Virus record (IMG/VR): IMGVR_UViG_3300023179_000056
Coordinates: 1-64,000 of that record
Length of the DNA: 64,000 nucleotides
Direction: 5' to 3' (one strand)
Origin: a virus
A model generated the notes under the pieces. It searched no databases. It had not been told where the DNA came from and saw nothing but the letters and a program-made list of their open reading frames with translations. Positions 33,041 to 45,600 of this stretch are shown here, one piece after another. The position numbers and the translations under genes are program-made. The stretch's first letter is position 1. Every line of letters starts with the position of its first letter.

Positions 33041-33055
33041 AGGAAACATGTTGCA

Positions 33056-34573
33056 ATGACAACCAATACAAATCAAGCATCTGGCAGAACAAAGAATTTC
33101 AAGTTTGATCGTGGGGGCACACCCGCCGAGATGGGACCATTCATTGGCCGAATTGTCAACAACATTGATGCTACTCGTACTGGTCGTGTACAAGTGTTTA
33201 TTGAACAATTTGCCACAGGCCAACCCAGCACCAATCCCGAAACCTGGCGATGGGTGCGTTATCTATCACCATTCTATGGAGTAACAGAAAAAAACAGTAC
33301 CAGTGCAGGAGCAGGCTCATATCCGGGCAATCAACAAAGCTATGGCATGTGGTTCACTCCTCCGGACATGGGAACATTGGTCATGTGTTTTTTTGTGGAA
33401 GGAGATCCTGACCAAGGCTACTACGTTGGCAGTGTGATTGACAACAGTTTGAATCACATGTTGCCCGCCATTGGTGCTGCTAACAAATCTCAGTATGTTA
33501 CACAAAACAAAACTCAAGCAGCATATTTTGCAGATGCTCCACAACTTCCAGTTACTGAAATCAACACAGCCAATAAAGAATTAGATCAGAATCCCAGGTT
33601 CTTTGATCAACCCAAGCCGGTACACAGTTATCAAGCAGCTATATTTTTTCAACAAGGTCTAGACAAAGATCCTGAACGTGGACCCATTATATCCAATGCA
33701 CAACGAGAAAGCCCTAGCACAGTGTATGGTATATCCACACCAGGACAACCAATATACCAAGGTGGGCTAGATCCTGCTACCATACGCAAACAACTCAACG
33801 CAGGCTCAGTTAACCCTCAAGATGTCAGGGTCATTGGCCGTAAAGGCGGGCATACTTTGGTAATGGACGATGGCGACCTGGAAAATAAAAATGCTTTGTT
33901 TAGATTGAGAACATCCAAAGGTCATCAGATCATGATGAATGATTCAGAAAATTTCTTTCAAATTATTCATGCCAATGGACAAACCTGGTTGGAGTTTGGC
34001 GAAGAAGGCACAGTGGATGTTTATTCCACTAATTCAGTGAATGTTCGTACACAAGGTACTATAAACTTACATGCTGACAAAGATATCAACATGTATGCCG
34101 GCGGCAATCTCAACATGAAATCAAATTCCAATACCAACATAGGTGCAGTAGGTACCATGGACCTAGCCAGTCAAGGTGAAATGGTATTGTATGGGCAATC
34201 AACTGTGGGAATAAAAGCCGATGGATCACTGGCATTGCAAAGCAAAATCACTGGATCATTTGACGGTGGCGCTTCATTGAGACTCAAAGCAGCCAGAATA
34301 GATCTCAACGGATTACCGCCAACTCCAGTTAAAACTCCTAGGCTGTATCCCAAAACCACATTGGATGACACTGAATTTGATAATTCTACTGGATGGAAAG
34401 TAAAACCAAAATCTTTAGAAAGTATTGTCACTCGTGCTCCTACTCATGAGCCATATCCATATCACAACAAAGGAGTAGCAGTTAGTGTAAATCTTGGAGG
34501 CACAGGAGCGCCTACTCCGCCTCCAGCAGCAGAACCAGTTCCTACAAACTGGAGTATCATAAGAAAATCATGA
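33056..34573 (+). CDS. gp5: Baseplate hub/spike protein, gp5-like, without a lysozyme domain
   Basis: A 505-residue protein. Residues 20-160 form an OB-fold of the gp5/VgrG type: FIGRIVNNIDATRTGRVQVF, QSYGMWFTPPDMGTLVMCFF and QGYYVGSVIDNSLNHMLP. About 250-300 has VIGRKGGHTLVMDDGD and GHQIMMNDSENFFQIIHANG. Residues 315-415 are short repeats ending in DINMYAGGNLNMKSNSNTNI, the pattern of a trimeric beta-helix spike. T4 gp5 (575 residues) carries a lysozyme between these parts; I see no such domain or catalytic Glu-Asp-Thr set here, so cell-wall cutting must be supplied elsewhere. Its last four bases overlap the next gene as ATGA. Confidence 0.85.
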   Translation: MTTNTNQASGRTKNFKFDRGGTPAEMGPFIGRIVNNIDATRTGRVQVFIEQFATGQPSTNPETWRWVRYLSPFYGVTEKNSTSAGAGSYPGNQQSYGMWFTPPDMGTLVMCFFVEGDPDQGYYVGSVIDNSLNHMLPAIGAANKSQYVTQNKTQAAYFADAPQLPVTEINTANKELDQNPRFFDQPKPVHSYQAAIFFQQGLDKDPERGPIISNAQRESPSTVYGISTPGQPIYQGGLDPATIRKQLNAGSVNPQDVRVIGRKGGHTLVMDDGDLENKNALFRLRTSKGHQIMMNDSENFFQIIHANGQTWLEFGEEGTVDVYSTNSVNVRTQGTINLHADKDINMYAGGNLNMKSNSNTNIGAVGTMDLASQGEMVLYGQSTVGIKADGSLALQSKITGSFDGGASLRLKAARIDLNGLPPTPVKTPRLYPKTTLDDTEFDNSTGWKVKPKSLESIVTRAPTHEPYPYHNKGVAVSVNLGGTGAPTPPPAAEPVPTNWSIIRKS

Positions 34574-35682
34574 GCAACTTTACATTCACTGGTCCAGATG
34601 GTGCAACTTACGAAGTTCAAGGACCTCCTACAGCTACATTTTCCCAAGCTCAAGCAGTGTTTGCTCAACAAATTTCCACCGGCGGCCTAACTGGATTACC
34701 GGTAGGAGGGTTAGTTAATGCAGTGACTCAATCAGCTGGCGGCCTAAGTTCTGCGGTGGCACAGCTGGGGTCACAAGCTATAAGTTTGACAAAACAAATA
34801 GGCAATTATATCAATCTGCCTAACTTAACTGGCCTACCAGTGCCCAACGCTATCACTACAAGTGATTTTGTCAATACCAGAACCTTGGCGCAAACAATTG
34901 GAACCATTGGGTCTACACAAATACAAGGATTAGTAGCGCAAACTGCTGCATCAGTTAATCAAGCTGTGGATGTGATTACCAACACCAAGGGGCTGGGACA
35001 ATTTGGGTTCAATGCTGACCAACTACAACTATCAGGTTTGATCAAACCAGGGCTGGCTGATCAGATCAACCTTGACCCATCTCAATTTACCAGCATACTA
35101 TCAAGTCCCACCAGCTGGACAGGCAAATTAGGCGCAACTGACATTACTTCTGTTCTCAGCAGCGGCAGTTTACAAACCACAGTGCAACAAGGATTAATGA
35201 ACACAGCCCTTGATCAGCTTAAACAACTAGGCACAATTACAGGGTCAGAATCAGCAACACAACTGGGTCCGTTGTTAAATGTAGCTACAAAATTTAGTGC
35301 AGGTACTGCCACTGAATGGCTATCCGGTGCCACCGGAGCATCGGGTATTACCAGTGCAATAACCAGTGCTGTGGGTGGCAATATAAGTGGACTAATCTCC
35401 GGCGGAGGTATCGGCGGTGCAGCTAGTTTGTTAACTGGCGGGTTGACGTCGGCGCCTGGGTTATCGTCGGCAATAGATGGCTTTGCACAATCTGCACAAT
35501 TTGCGCAGGTATTTTCATTTGCTAGTTCTTTTTTGGGTGGCGGTGGAAACCCGCTAGAAGCAGGTACTGTGACTCCTGCGCCCGCCACCAACACAGTGAA
35601 TAGACAAACTGTAAATCAAGCAGTGTTAGCCATAATTGGCAACAACAAAATACCCGTGCCGGACTTTGTACCAACAGCGTAA
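34570..35682 (+). CDS. Virion protein of unknown function (baseplate operon)
   Basis: A 370-residue protein. The N-terminus SNFTFTGPDGATYEVQGPPT followed by FSQAQAVFAQQ is a small module often found at the start of structural proteins in marine T4-like phages. The rest is Gly/Ala/Ser/Leu-rich helix with many amphipathic or hydrophobic stretches (SGITSAITSAVGGNISGLIS; GGAASLLTGGLTSAPGLSSA). The C-terminus NRQTVNQAVLAIIGNNKIPV looks like a compact tail. The start overlaps the gp5-like stop by four bases, so they are made together. The composition would suit a protein carried in or injected through the tail, but that is speculation. Confidence 0.55.
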   Translation: MSNFTFTGPDGATYEVQGPPTATFSQAQAVFAQQISTGGLTGLPVGGLVNAVTQSAGGLSSAVAQLGSQAISLTKQIGNYINLPNLTGLPVPNAITTSDFVNTRTLAQTIGTIGSTQIQGLVAQTAASVNQAVDVITNTKGLGQFGFNADQLQLSGLIKPGLADQINLDPSQFTSILSSPTSWTGKLGATDITSVLSSGSLQTTVQQGLMNTALDQLKQLGTITGSESATQLGPLLNVATKFSAGTATEWLSGATGASGITSAITSAVGGNISGLISGGGIGGAASLLTGGLTSAPGLSSAIDGFAQSAQFAQVFSFASSFLGGGGNPLEAGTVTPAPATNTVNRQTVNQAVLAIIGNNKIPVPDFVPTA

Positions 35683-35702
35683 ATCTGCACTGGAATTCAA
35701 TG

Positions 35703-35710
35703 GATAAATA
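35703..35710 (+). promoter_or_regulatory. Late-promoter-like element GATAAATA before gp25
   Basis: GATAAATA lies five bases before the gp25-like ATG at 35716. It is very close to the start, so it may serve the transcript of later genes or be fortuitous. Confidence 0.4.
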
Positions 35711-35715
35711 TCAAC

Positions 35716-36090
35716 ATGCCTACATTCATTGGATTCAACACACAAAATCAATACAAAAAGTTTACTGTAGTAGACCAAGAGCTAATCAAACGTGATCTCT
35801 TGAACGCTTTTAACATATGGCAAGGTCAGCTGCCTGGCCGGCCTGCATACGGTACCATACTTTGGGATTTTTTATTTGAAAGCCAGGATCAAACTACTAT
35901 GGCTGCTATCTTGAGAGAAGTACAGCGTGTGGCCGGCGGCGACCCTAGAGTAGCGGTTACAGATGTAAATTTATTTCCACAAGAAAATGGTGTGCTAATT
36001 GAAATTGAAGTGCAATTTGTTCCCAATACTGATGCTCAATTGTTGAGCGTGTTCTTTGATCAACAACAACGTAGAGCTTCGTTTGTATAA
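35716..36090 (+). CDS. gp25: Baseplate wedge protein, gp25-like
   Basis: A 124-residue member of the GPW/gp25 family, close to T4 gp25 (132). Key segments are VDQELIKRDLLNAFNIWQGQ, PGRPAYGTILWDFLFESQDQ (the conserved R-x-x-x-G-T/S-x-L-W-D-x-L/F motif) and VEIEVQFV near the end. It is the sheath initiator that starts contraction-sheath assembly on the baseplate. It is followed 48 bases later by gp6, an order conserved in contractile systems. Confidence 0.93.
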   Translation: MPTFIGFNTQNQYKKFTVVDQELIKRDLLNAFNIWQGQLPGRPAYGTILWDFLFESQDQTTMAAILREVQRVAGGDPRVAVTDVNLFPQENGVLIEIEVQFVPNTDAQLLSVFFDQQQRRASFV

Positions 36091-36110
36091 ACGTAGCCGT
36101 TTATATATTC

Positions 36111-36118
36111 GGTAAATA
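36111..36118 (+). promoter_or_regulatory. Late-promoter-like element GGTAAATA before gp6
   Basis: GGTAAATA lies 20 bases before the gp6 ATG at 36139, identical to the elements before the fibre genes and the tube-cap gene. Confidence 0.5.
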
Positions 36119-36138
36119 ACAAATAACAACGGACAATC

Positions 36139-39100
36139 ATGGCAACCACTACCAGACAAACAGTTATATTCGGAGTAGAAGATTGGAAACGCATCTACGA
36201 GACCTACAGAGAAGCGGATTTCCAAAGCTATGACTTTGAAACCTTACGCAAAAGTTTTGTAGACTATCTGAGACAGTATTACCCAGAGACTTTTAATGAT
36301 TACATTGAAAGTTCAGAATTCATTGCACTGTTAGATGTGATAGCATTCATGGGTCAGGCCATGAGTTTTCGTAATGATCTCAACACCAGAGAAAACTACA
36401 TAGACACTGCTGAACGTAGAGACAGTGTGGTTCGACTGGCCAATTTAATAAGTTATACACCCAAACGAAACACTGCTGCCAGTGGGTATCTCAAAGTATT
36501 TTCTGTTCAAACCACAGAAAACCTCACAGACTTCAATGGTATAAATCTAGCCAATGTCACAATCAACTGGAACGATCCTACCAACTTCAATTGGTTAGAG
36601 CAGTTCACAGCCGTTATCAATGCAGCATTGGTAGATACACAACGAGTTGGACGTCCAGGCAATCGTGAAACCATAGTGGGAGTAGATACATCAGAATATG
36701 CAATCAACCTGGTTCCTGGATTTTTGCCAGTATTACCCTACACAGCCACGGTGGATGGGGTTAATATGCCATTTGAAGCAGTGAATGCCACATCGGTTGG
36801 GACACCATCAACTTCTCCTTTTATCTTTGAGCCAGCACCACAACCTAGTGGTATTTTCAACGTGTTGTTCCGCAATGACTCACTGGGTTATGCAGCAGCC
36901 AATACAGGATATTTTTTCTACTTCAAGCAAGGTGTATTGCAAAATCAAGATTTTAATCTAGCTGAACGCATTCCTAATCGCACAGTCAATATCAATATTG
37001 ATGGTGTAAACAATGAAGATCGTTGGTTGTTTCAACTTGACAATACTGGCACAGTAACTAAACAATGGCAGTATGTACAGTCTGTATATGCTGCGGCAGC
37101 AGAACAACTGGCACCAGACCAACGTAGTTTATTTTCAGTAACATCCAGGGCCAACGATCAAATCACATTGACATTTGGCGACGGTGTATTTTCAGCTGTG
37201 CCTACTGGGTTGTTCCGTGCATATGTTCGTGCATCAAACGGATTACAATACATTATTAATCCAGAAGAAATGCAAAGTGTAGTATTGCCTATCAGCTATA
37301 TCAGCAGATCAGGACAGTTGGAAACTATCACATTTACCTGTGGTATCACAACCCCAGTAAGCAATGCTCAAGCTAGAGAAACACTGGATGAAATCAAACA
37401 ACGTGCGCCTGCTAGATACTATACACAGAATCGCATGGTCAACGGTGAAGATTACACTAACTTTCCGTTTACTGAATACAATTCTATCATCAAGAGTTAT
37501 GCATTAAACCGTGCCAGTATTGGTACCAGTAGATATCTTGATCTAGTGGACAACACAGGCAAGTACAGCTCCACCAACATCTTTGCATCTGACGGTGCCA
37601 TATGGGAAGAAAATCAGTTGCCTACATTTTTGTTCAACTGGCTTACCAACAATGACATTGCTAATGTGCTGGTTAATCAAGTACAGCCAATAATAGCAAC
37701 TGATGCATTTGTGCAGTTTTACTATGCCAACTTTCTTAGACCAGATCTAGCAGTATTGAATTTAACCTGGCATCAGAGCACAACGTTGGCCAATGAAACC
37801 ACTGGATACTTTGTGAATGCTGCCGGCAATCCTGCACCTATCGGCGCATACAGCAGTTCTAATTCAAAATTTATTACTGTGGGCAGTTTGGTTAAATTTA
37901 CAGCACCCGCAGGCTATTTCTTTGATGCCACCAATCGACTCAAATTGGGCATACCCACACTAGCAGATGAACGCTTGTACTTTTGGGCTAGTCCTTTGAG
38001 TATCTATCTAGACGGAACCAATCAAGGGCAAGGAAACTTTGTAGATGGAACAGGACCTGTGGCCATGAATGTGTTTGTGCCAACTGGTGCAATTCCAACT
38101 GAAGTAATTCCATTGTTAATTACCAGTTTGCCCAGCAGTTTAATCACAGAAATCACACAACAAATTTTGCTGTATAGAAATTTTGGGTTAGGATATGACA
38201 ACACCGGCGCAATCACAGGTACACCGTACACATGGTATCTAATCACGTCCAACAACATAGACGTTGATGCCACTTTTAGTTTGGTCAATGCAGGTAGCAC
38301 ATCCGGCACAAATCAAGATGCCAGCTGGATGATCCAAGCAGTGACCAATGGTACAAAATACACAGTAACCAGTCGTGCATTGGTGTACAATTGGGGTTCG
38401 GTATTACAAACAAGATTTTTCTTTGAAACCGGCAATCGCATCTATGATCCGCGACTGGGCAATATAGTGAGCGACTATATTAATGTGCTCAAAGTCAATA
38501 GTTTGCCTGACTCAAATAGTCCTCAACCCGGGGACATTTATCTCAAGATTACCGGACAGCCTGTGCAGTCCGACGGACTAGTTGATGATTTCCAAGTCAT
38601 CGTCAGCTATGAAGATCGTAACAATGATGGTGTTACAGATGATCCTGATTTCTTCAATGAAATTGTTGCGCCTGACGTGAATTCAAATACAAAATATGTA
38701 TTCTTCCAAAAGACCGTGGACTTTGACAATCTGCAACGCTATTTGTTAATTGCCTCTGGAGTTGTCAACAGTGACTATGCTACCATGGATGATATTGAAG
38801 CTGTAAAAGCTCAATACATTATTGGGCAGATTTTTTATGCATATTCACAAACAATAACAGTGGGACCATTGGCCGGACAAGTGGGTGCGTTTTATCAATT
38901 GGTAATCAGTACCAATGGAACAAAAATCCTACTGGACGTGTCAGGGGAGTGGTTGGCCAAAGTGGGACGATCAGGAATGTATTTCCAATACCGGCACAAT
39001 GCTCCGCTGACCGACCGTATTGATCCAGGTACTACCAACATTATTGATTTGTATGTGGTCACCCAGGCCTATTACACAGCTTATCAAAATTGGATTAGAG

Positions 39101-39609
39101 ATTCAACAAACACAGTGCCCAAACCTGATGTTCCCACAATTAATGAACTCAGCACTGCATATCAAGGACTTGATTCTTACAAAATGATATCTGACAATAT
39201 AGTATTAAATTCAGTATCATTCAAGCCGTTGTTTGGTCCCAAAGCAGCTGAAAATCTACGTGCAACAATCAAGGTAATACGTGCTGCCAATTCCACTGCT
39301 AGCGAAAGTGAAATTAAAACCCTGGTAGTGGCCAATTTAAATGAATATTTCAGCATTGACAAATGGAATTTTGGAGATACATTTTATTTCTCAGAACTGG
39401 CTGCATACATCCACAGAAACATGGGCGGCATCGTGAGCTCAGTGGTGTTGGTGCCATTGGATCCATTGAAATATTTTGGTGACTTGTATGAAATACATTC
39501 AGCACCGAATGAAATATTTGTAAATGGTGCCGGTGTAAGCTCAGTAGAGGTTATAACTTCCTTGACTTCAACTAATATCAGAACTGCACCCGGCAGCGGA
39601 GTAATTTAA
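36139..39609 (+). CDS. gp6: Baseplate wedge protein, gp6-like
   Basis: An 1156-residue protein. The N-terminus is diagnostic of gp6: [40 protein letters not shown], then [20 protein letters not shown] and [11 protein letters not shown]. The middle has [20 protein letters not shown] and [20 protein letters not shown], a shared Baseplate_J/gp6 core. The C-terminus [20 protein letters not shown] and [20 protein letters not shown] completes it. T4 gp6 is 660 residues, so about 500 residues of extra beta-rich sequence are inserted in the middle (about 480-950). In contractile tails gp6 forms the iris ring with gp7. Its last base overlaps the next ATG. Confidence 0.93.
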   Translation: MATTTRQTVIFGVEDWKRIYETYREADFQSYDFETLRKSFVDYLRQYYPETFNDYIESSEFIALLDVIAFMGQAMSFRNDLNTRENYIDTAERRDSVVRLANLISYTPKRNTAASGYLKVFSVQTTENLTDFNGINLANVTINWNDPTNFNWLEQFTAVINAALVDTQRVGRPGNRETIVGVDTSEYAINLVPGFLPVLPYTATVDGVNMPFEAVNATSVGTPSTSPFIFEPAPQPSGIFNVLFRNDSLGYAAANTGYFFYFKQGVLQNQDFNLAERIPNRTVNINIDGVNNEDRWLFQLDNTGTVTKQWQYVQSVYAAAAEQLAPDQRSLFSVTSRANDQITLTFGDGVFSAVPTGLFRAYVRASNGLQYIINPEEMQSVVLPISYISRSGQLETITFTCGITTPVSNAQARETLDEIKQRAPARYYTQNRMVNGEDYTNFPFTEYNSIIKSYALNRASIGTSRYLDLVDNTGKYSSTNIFASDGAIWEENQLPTFLFNWLTNNDIANVLVNQVQPIIATDAFVQFYYANFLRPDLAVLNLTWHQSTTLANETTGYFVNAAGNPAPIGAYSSSNSKFITVGSLVKFTAPAGYFFDATNRLKLGIPTLADERLYFWASPLSIYLDGTNQGQGNFVDGTGPVAMNVFVPTGAIPTEVIPLLITSLPSSLITEITQQILLYRNFGLGYDNTGAITGTPYTWYLITSNNIDVDATFSLVNAGSTSGTNQDASWMIQAVTNGTKYTVTSRALVYNWGSVLQTRFFFETGNRIYDPRLGNIVSDYINVLKVNSLPDSNSPQPGDIYLKITGQPVQSDGLVDDFQVIVSYEDRNNDGVTDDPDFFNEIVAPDVNSNTKYVFFQKTVDFDNLQRYLLIASGVVNSDYATMDDIEAVKAQYIIGQIFYAYSQTITVGPLAGQVGAFYQLVISTNGTKILLDVSGEWLAKVGRSGMYFQYRHNAPLTDRIDPGTTNIIDLYVVTQAYYTAYQNWIRDSTNTVPKPDVPTINELSTAYQGLDSYKMISDNIVLNSVSFKPLFGPKAAENLRATIKVIRAANSTASESEIKTLVVANLNEYFSIDKWNFGDTFYFSELAAYIHRNMGGIVSSVVLVPLDPLKYFGDLYEIHSAPNEIFVNGAGVSSVEVITSLTSTNIRTAPGSGVI

Positions 39610-42600
39610 TGGCCACAACAAAGTCGGTAGATTTTCTACCACCCATATTTCAAACCAGCACTAACAAGCAATTCTTATCAGCTACACTAGATCAACTGGT
39701 CCAGGAACCCGAATTCAAAAAAACACAAGGGTTTGTTGGACGTCATGTTGGCCCTGGAGTAAATCCCAATGACTACTATGTGGTTGAACCTACTGCCGCT
39801 CGATCAAACTATCAGCTGGAGCCGGGCGTTATAAGTTTAGTGCCAGATACTGATACCATTGCAGATGCAGTAACTTATCCAGGTATCACTGATGCAATAG
39901 GTCGGCAAGGTGGATTCACCAACAATTCATCAAGACTGTATACCAGCGACTACTATACCTGGGATCCGTTTATAAACTTTGATAAGTTTACAAATTACAG
40001 TCAGTATTACTGGCTGCCGGGCGGTCCTATATCTGTGGGTGTGAGTGGAACTACAATTCCAACCACAGCTACCTATGACGTGACCAGAACAGACGCCTAT
40101 TATGAATTTTCAAGCCTACCGGGCCAGAATCCAGTGATCACCTTGGTGCGTGGCGGAACTTACAAGTTTGCAGTCAATCAGGCACCCGATGCTTTTTGGA
40201 TACAATCAGACCCTGGTGTAAATGGACGCTTGCCGTATGCTCCCAACATCAGTTCTAGAACGGTGCTAGGCGTTACCAACAACGGTGAAGATTCGGGCAC
40301 CATTACGTTTAGTGTACCTTATAAAACAGCTCAACAGTTTTATTACGATCTAACACTGGCCCCTACTATTACTGTTGCTGGGCAAGTTGATTTGGTAACC
40401 AACATTGATTACAATCAAATCAACGGAGCGTTAGTAGCTGCATTTTTTGCCAGCTATCCTTCAGGCATAGACGGTATAACTAATCTTCAAAATCGCACAG
40501 TGGTATTCAACAATACCACAGCACCTACTGATGTATATCAAATACAATACATAGGCACTGGTCCTAGCCAAACTATTCAGCTGGTACCAGTGTTGTCAGT
40601 CCCGAGCCTGAACAAATTTACCATCATGTTTGGTGCCGAGTGGAGTAACACACAGTGGTACCTCAATGCATCGGGCTATTTTGAACAAATACCGTTGCTG
40701 ACTGCGGTACAAGATCTGCTGTGGTATCAAGACAGTACCAACCCAGAAATTTTTGGACAAATCAGACTGGTAGATCAAACTCAAGCAGCTTCTATCAATG
40801 TGGTCACTGACATCCTGGGCAAGAAAAACTACACCTCGCCCAATGGTGTGGTGTTCACCAACAATTTAAAGATCACATTTGAAGGCACAGTGTTTCCTGC
40901 CAGCTATCAAGCTCAGACTTATTATGTGGCCGGAGTAGGCACGGCTATACAGTTGTTGTTGGAAACTGATTATGTTACCCCTGAAATTGCACACACTGCC
41001 AGTATTCCTTGGGATTTTGTTCCTTGGGATTCTGCCAACTGGGACGGAACACTGAATCAACCACTGGATCCTGATTACATCACAATAGCACTGGATAGTC
41101 CTGATCTCAATGCCTGGACAAGATCAAATCGCTGGTTTCATATTGATGTAATCAACGCAGCAGCCGCATACAATAACACAATTCCGGTGTTAGATAACGC
41201 ATTCCGTGCCAAACGTCCTATCATTGAATTCCGCGGCGGTACACGTTTGTACAACATGGGCACCGAGTCCAAAGATCCCATAAACATCATTGATCTCAAT
41301 CAAACTGATGCTTTGTCCAATGTCAATGGCACCACTGAGTACTACATTGACGGTTATCAATTGCAACAAGGCAGCAGAGTTATTTTTGCACGCGATGCAG
41401 ATCTTGCTGTGCGTGACAAGATTTATGTGGTAAATTTTGTCAGTCCAGCTTCGGTGCCATTGCCTGACAGTTCGTTGGTGGATCAGCCTATCATTGACCT
41501 AGTGCCAGCGGATGATGCATTGGCTCTGATTGATCAGTGTGTGGTTTGTTTGAGTGGTAATACACTGCAAGGTGTGACTTTTTATTATGATGGTACACAA
41601 TGGATTCGTGCACAGCAGAAAACAGAGGTGAATCAGAATCCCATGTTTGATGTTTACGATCAAGCAGGATACAGTTTGGGTAATCGTGTGGTTTACCCAA
41701 GCTCAACTTTTTCAACTGTCAAGAACAATATTGGTACTGTCACAGGCGGAAGCCCGTTGTTCAGTTATGCAATTGGTCCAGGAACTGTGGCAGATACTGT
41801 GTTGGGATTTCCCCTAAGATATCTCAGCTTGAACAACATTGGCGATATTGTGTTTGATAACAATCTTTATGCAGATACTTTTATCTATGTCAAAGACAAT
41901 ATACAACAAACTGCCAATATCAGTATAGGGCATGTTCGACAATACGAAAATCGAACTGTGTATGCTAAAGAACTTGGCTGGCAAAAAGCCGCGGTCAAGA
42001 GTCAAGTTTATCAACAGTTTAATTTCACATACAGTACCACTCTCGTAACAGCATCTATATCAGGTACAACACTAACTGTGACTCAAGGTCCGGCCACAGG
42101 CTCACTGTTAATTGGGCAAAGTATCTCTGGCAAAGGGGTGGTGCCCGGTACTCAGATCACAGGATTGCTCACCGGAACCGGCGGAACCGGAACTTATACT
42201 GTCACCCCGGCACAAACGGTTCTGTCTGAAATTATCACAGCAACCACACCATTGATCCTGGATGTGGCTGCTGTACCAACTGGCATGATCCCCAGCGTTA
42301 AAGTCTATGCTACCAGTGTGAGTCAAAACTACAGTAGTTTATTTCAAGACCCAGGCAATTACACAGTTACCACCACCGATAACACCACAACTATTAGATT
42401 CAATCCCACAACAAAAATAGTGCAGGGCGACATTGTTGAAGTATTAGTTCTGAGCGATCAAACAAGTGCTGTGGGATTCTATCAAGTTCCTGTCAACTTA
42501 GAAAACAATCCATTGAATGGCAATAACCCATACTTCACGTTGGGTACCATTAGAACACATTATGACACAATTGCACAAAACTTAGTCAATCTCACTGGGC

Positions 42601-45600
42601 CAGTGAATGGTGCCAACAACTCAAGAGACTTGGGCAATATTGTTCCGTACGGGTTGAGCATTTTGCAACAAAGCTCGCCTATGACTCTGGCTGGATACTT
42701 CTTGCGCAAACCCGATTACGATATCTTTGCGTCATTGGCATTCAATTCTAGAGAATACGAAAAATTCAAAGCGCAGTTCCTGAACACAGCAGTTCAAGGT
42801 GATTACACAAACATGACAGTGGCAGAAATACTGAATGCAGTGTTTTCTGAAATTAACACAGGGCAGACCAGTTCAAATCCATTCTATTGGTCAGACATGT
42901 TGCCCACCGGCACAGTGTATACTCAATTACAGACCACAGTGACTCCTATCACTGGGCTGGTGTTTGATCTCACACAAGTATACAATTACACCTCAGCCAA
43001 TTATCAAGCATTGCTGGTGTACATCAATGATCGATTGTTGACTAGAAATATTGAATATGTTGTCAGTACCGATGCACCAGTTATCACAATCTTGATACCA
43101 TTGGCAGTGGGAGAAGTTGTGACCATTCAAGAGTACGAAGCTACTTTTGGTAGCTATGTTCCTAACACTCCTACCAAGCTGGGATTGTATCCAGCATATG
43201 TACCTGAAATATTTTTAGATGAAACTTATGTAACACCTACTGTTGTTATTCGTGGGCATGATGGATCCATTACTAGAGCGTTTGGTGATTTCCGTGATCA
43301 ATTGTTGTTGGAATTTGAAACTAGAATCTACAACAACTTAAAACTAGATAACAATCCAGTACCTCTGACTGCCGCAGAAGTAATTCCAGGTCAATTCCGC
43401 ACCACCGATTACAGTCTATTAGAGATACAAGATATTCTCAATCAAGACTTTTTGACCTGGGTGGGCTGGAACAAACTTGATTACAAAACACAAGATTATA
43501 TTCCAGCCAACGAGTTTACTTGGAATTATAGCACAGCATCAAACAAACTCACTAGTGATCCATTGTTGATTGGCGCCTGGCGCGGTATCTACAATTATTT
43601 CTACGACACTATCTATCCTGCCACACGACCTTGGGAATTACTGGGATTCAGTGAGCGTCCATCATGGTGGGAAAATCAATACGGCCCGGCCCCGTACACT
43701 TCGGGTAACCTGGTGTTATGGGGAGATCTAGCAGCAGGCCTGGTAAGAGATCCAGTGGCTGCTTATGTGCGCCCGGAATACATTCGTCCTGAATTGTTGC
43801 AAGTAATTCCAGTTGATAGTGAAGGTCAATTGTTAAGCCCACAACAAGTGGTAGTAGGCAACTTTAACACAGCCGACTTTCGCAAGAGTTGGACAGCTGG
43901 TGATGACGGCCCTGTAGAAAACGCCTGGCGTACCTCAAGTGCGTATCCATTTGCCATCATGAGATTGTTGGCATTGACCCGCCCGGCTGAATTCTTCTCA
44001 TTGTTTGCTGATAGAGATCTGTACCGATTTGATACTGATTACGATCAATACTTGTACAATAATCGTTATAGACTAGATGCCAATGGTGTTGAAGTGTATG
44101 GCAACGGCATCAGTAAAGCCAGTTATATTGATTGGATTGTGGACTTTAACCGAGTAAGTGGTATTAACTCAACTGCTGCACTCACTGCTGATCTTAAAAA
44201 TCTTGACGTGAGATTATGCTATAGAATGGCATCATTCACCGGCAAAAATCTACTGGAACTGTACACCGAGAAATCTAGTCCTAACAGTTTAAACTCCAAC
44301 TTGTTGTTGCCTGATGACAGTTACAATCTGTTGTTCTACAAAAACGTACCGTTTGCACAACTCACTTACTCTAGTGTGATTGTGCAAAGTACCGCCACGG
44401 GCTGGGCAGTGTATGGTTACAATATGAGTCAACCATATTTTAACATTTTGCAAAGCCGAGTCAATGGCAATCTGGGCACTATATCAGCCGGCAATAGCAC
44501 AGTTCGTGTTCCAGTGACATATACCAATAATGTGGTACAAATTCCATATGGTTATGTGTTTACCAATCAAACATTAGTGGCTGACTTCTTGTTGAGTTAC
44601 GGCGCACTATTGCAAAGTCAAGGTGTTGTGTTCAACACATTGGAAAATGGATATGTGTTGGATTGGAATCAGATGGTCAGTGAATTCTTGTACTGGAGCA
44701 ATCAAGGCTGGGACACTGGCAGTATTATCAATCTGAATCCAGGTGCAAGCAAATTGATTGTGGAGCGTCCAGGCGCAATTGTTGATAGCATTGCAGTGCA
44801 AACTGTAGAGAACATGGTGTTAAATGCCGATAGGGTTCCATTCAATGCCAGAGACTTGGTAATTGAAAGATTGGATAATACTTTCACTATTACCAGCTTG
44901 ACCACAGAAACTATCAACTTCCTCAACATCAAGTTCACCAGTTACGAGAACATGATTGTGTTGGACAACACCAGTATCTTTGCTGACTTGATTTATAATC
45001 CCATAACTGGTGCAAGACAAAGTCGTATTAGACTGGTAGGATGGACCACTACAGAATGGAACGGGCAATTGAATGCTCAAGGATTCATATTAAATCAAGA
45101 TGATATCAAGCCCTGGGATCCATTGAAGAAATACTCTCGTGGCGAAATTGTAAAATGGAAAAATACCTATTACAGTGCCATTGACATAGTACAGCCATCT
45201 GCAGAGTTTGATATCAATAACTGGAGAGTTAGTAACTATACATCAATACAACAAGGGCTGTTACCTAACTTGGCCAACAAGAGCAATCAACTGGCCAACA
45301 GTTACAATATCTACACTGCTAATCTTGAACTCAACCAAGATTTATTCTCATATGCATTGATTGGGTGGAAACCTCGACAATACATGGTAAATCTAGAATT
45401 AGATAGTACCAGCCAGGTGAGTTTGTATCAACAATTTTTAGGTACCAAAGGCACCGTACGTGCGGCTGACATATTCTCATTTGCTGACATAGGGCACGGT
45501 CCTACACAGTATCAGATTTATGAAAATTGGGCCATACTTCGCGGAGTATACGGTGCCAATGCTAACCGCAGCTTCTATGAACTGCAACTCAACGAGGCAT

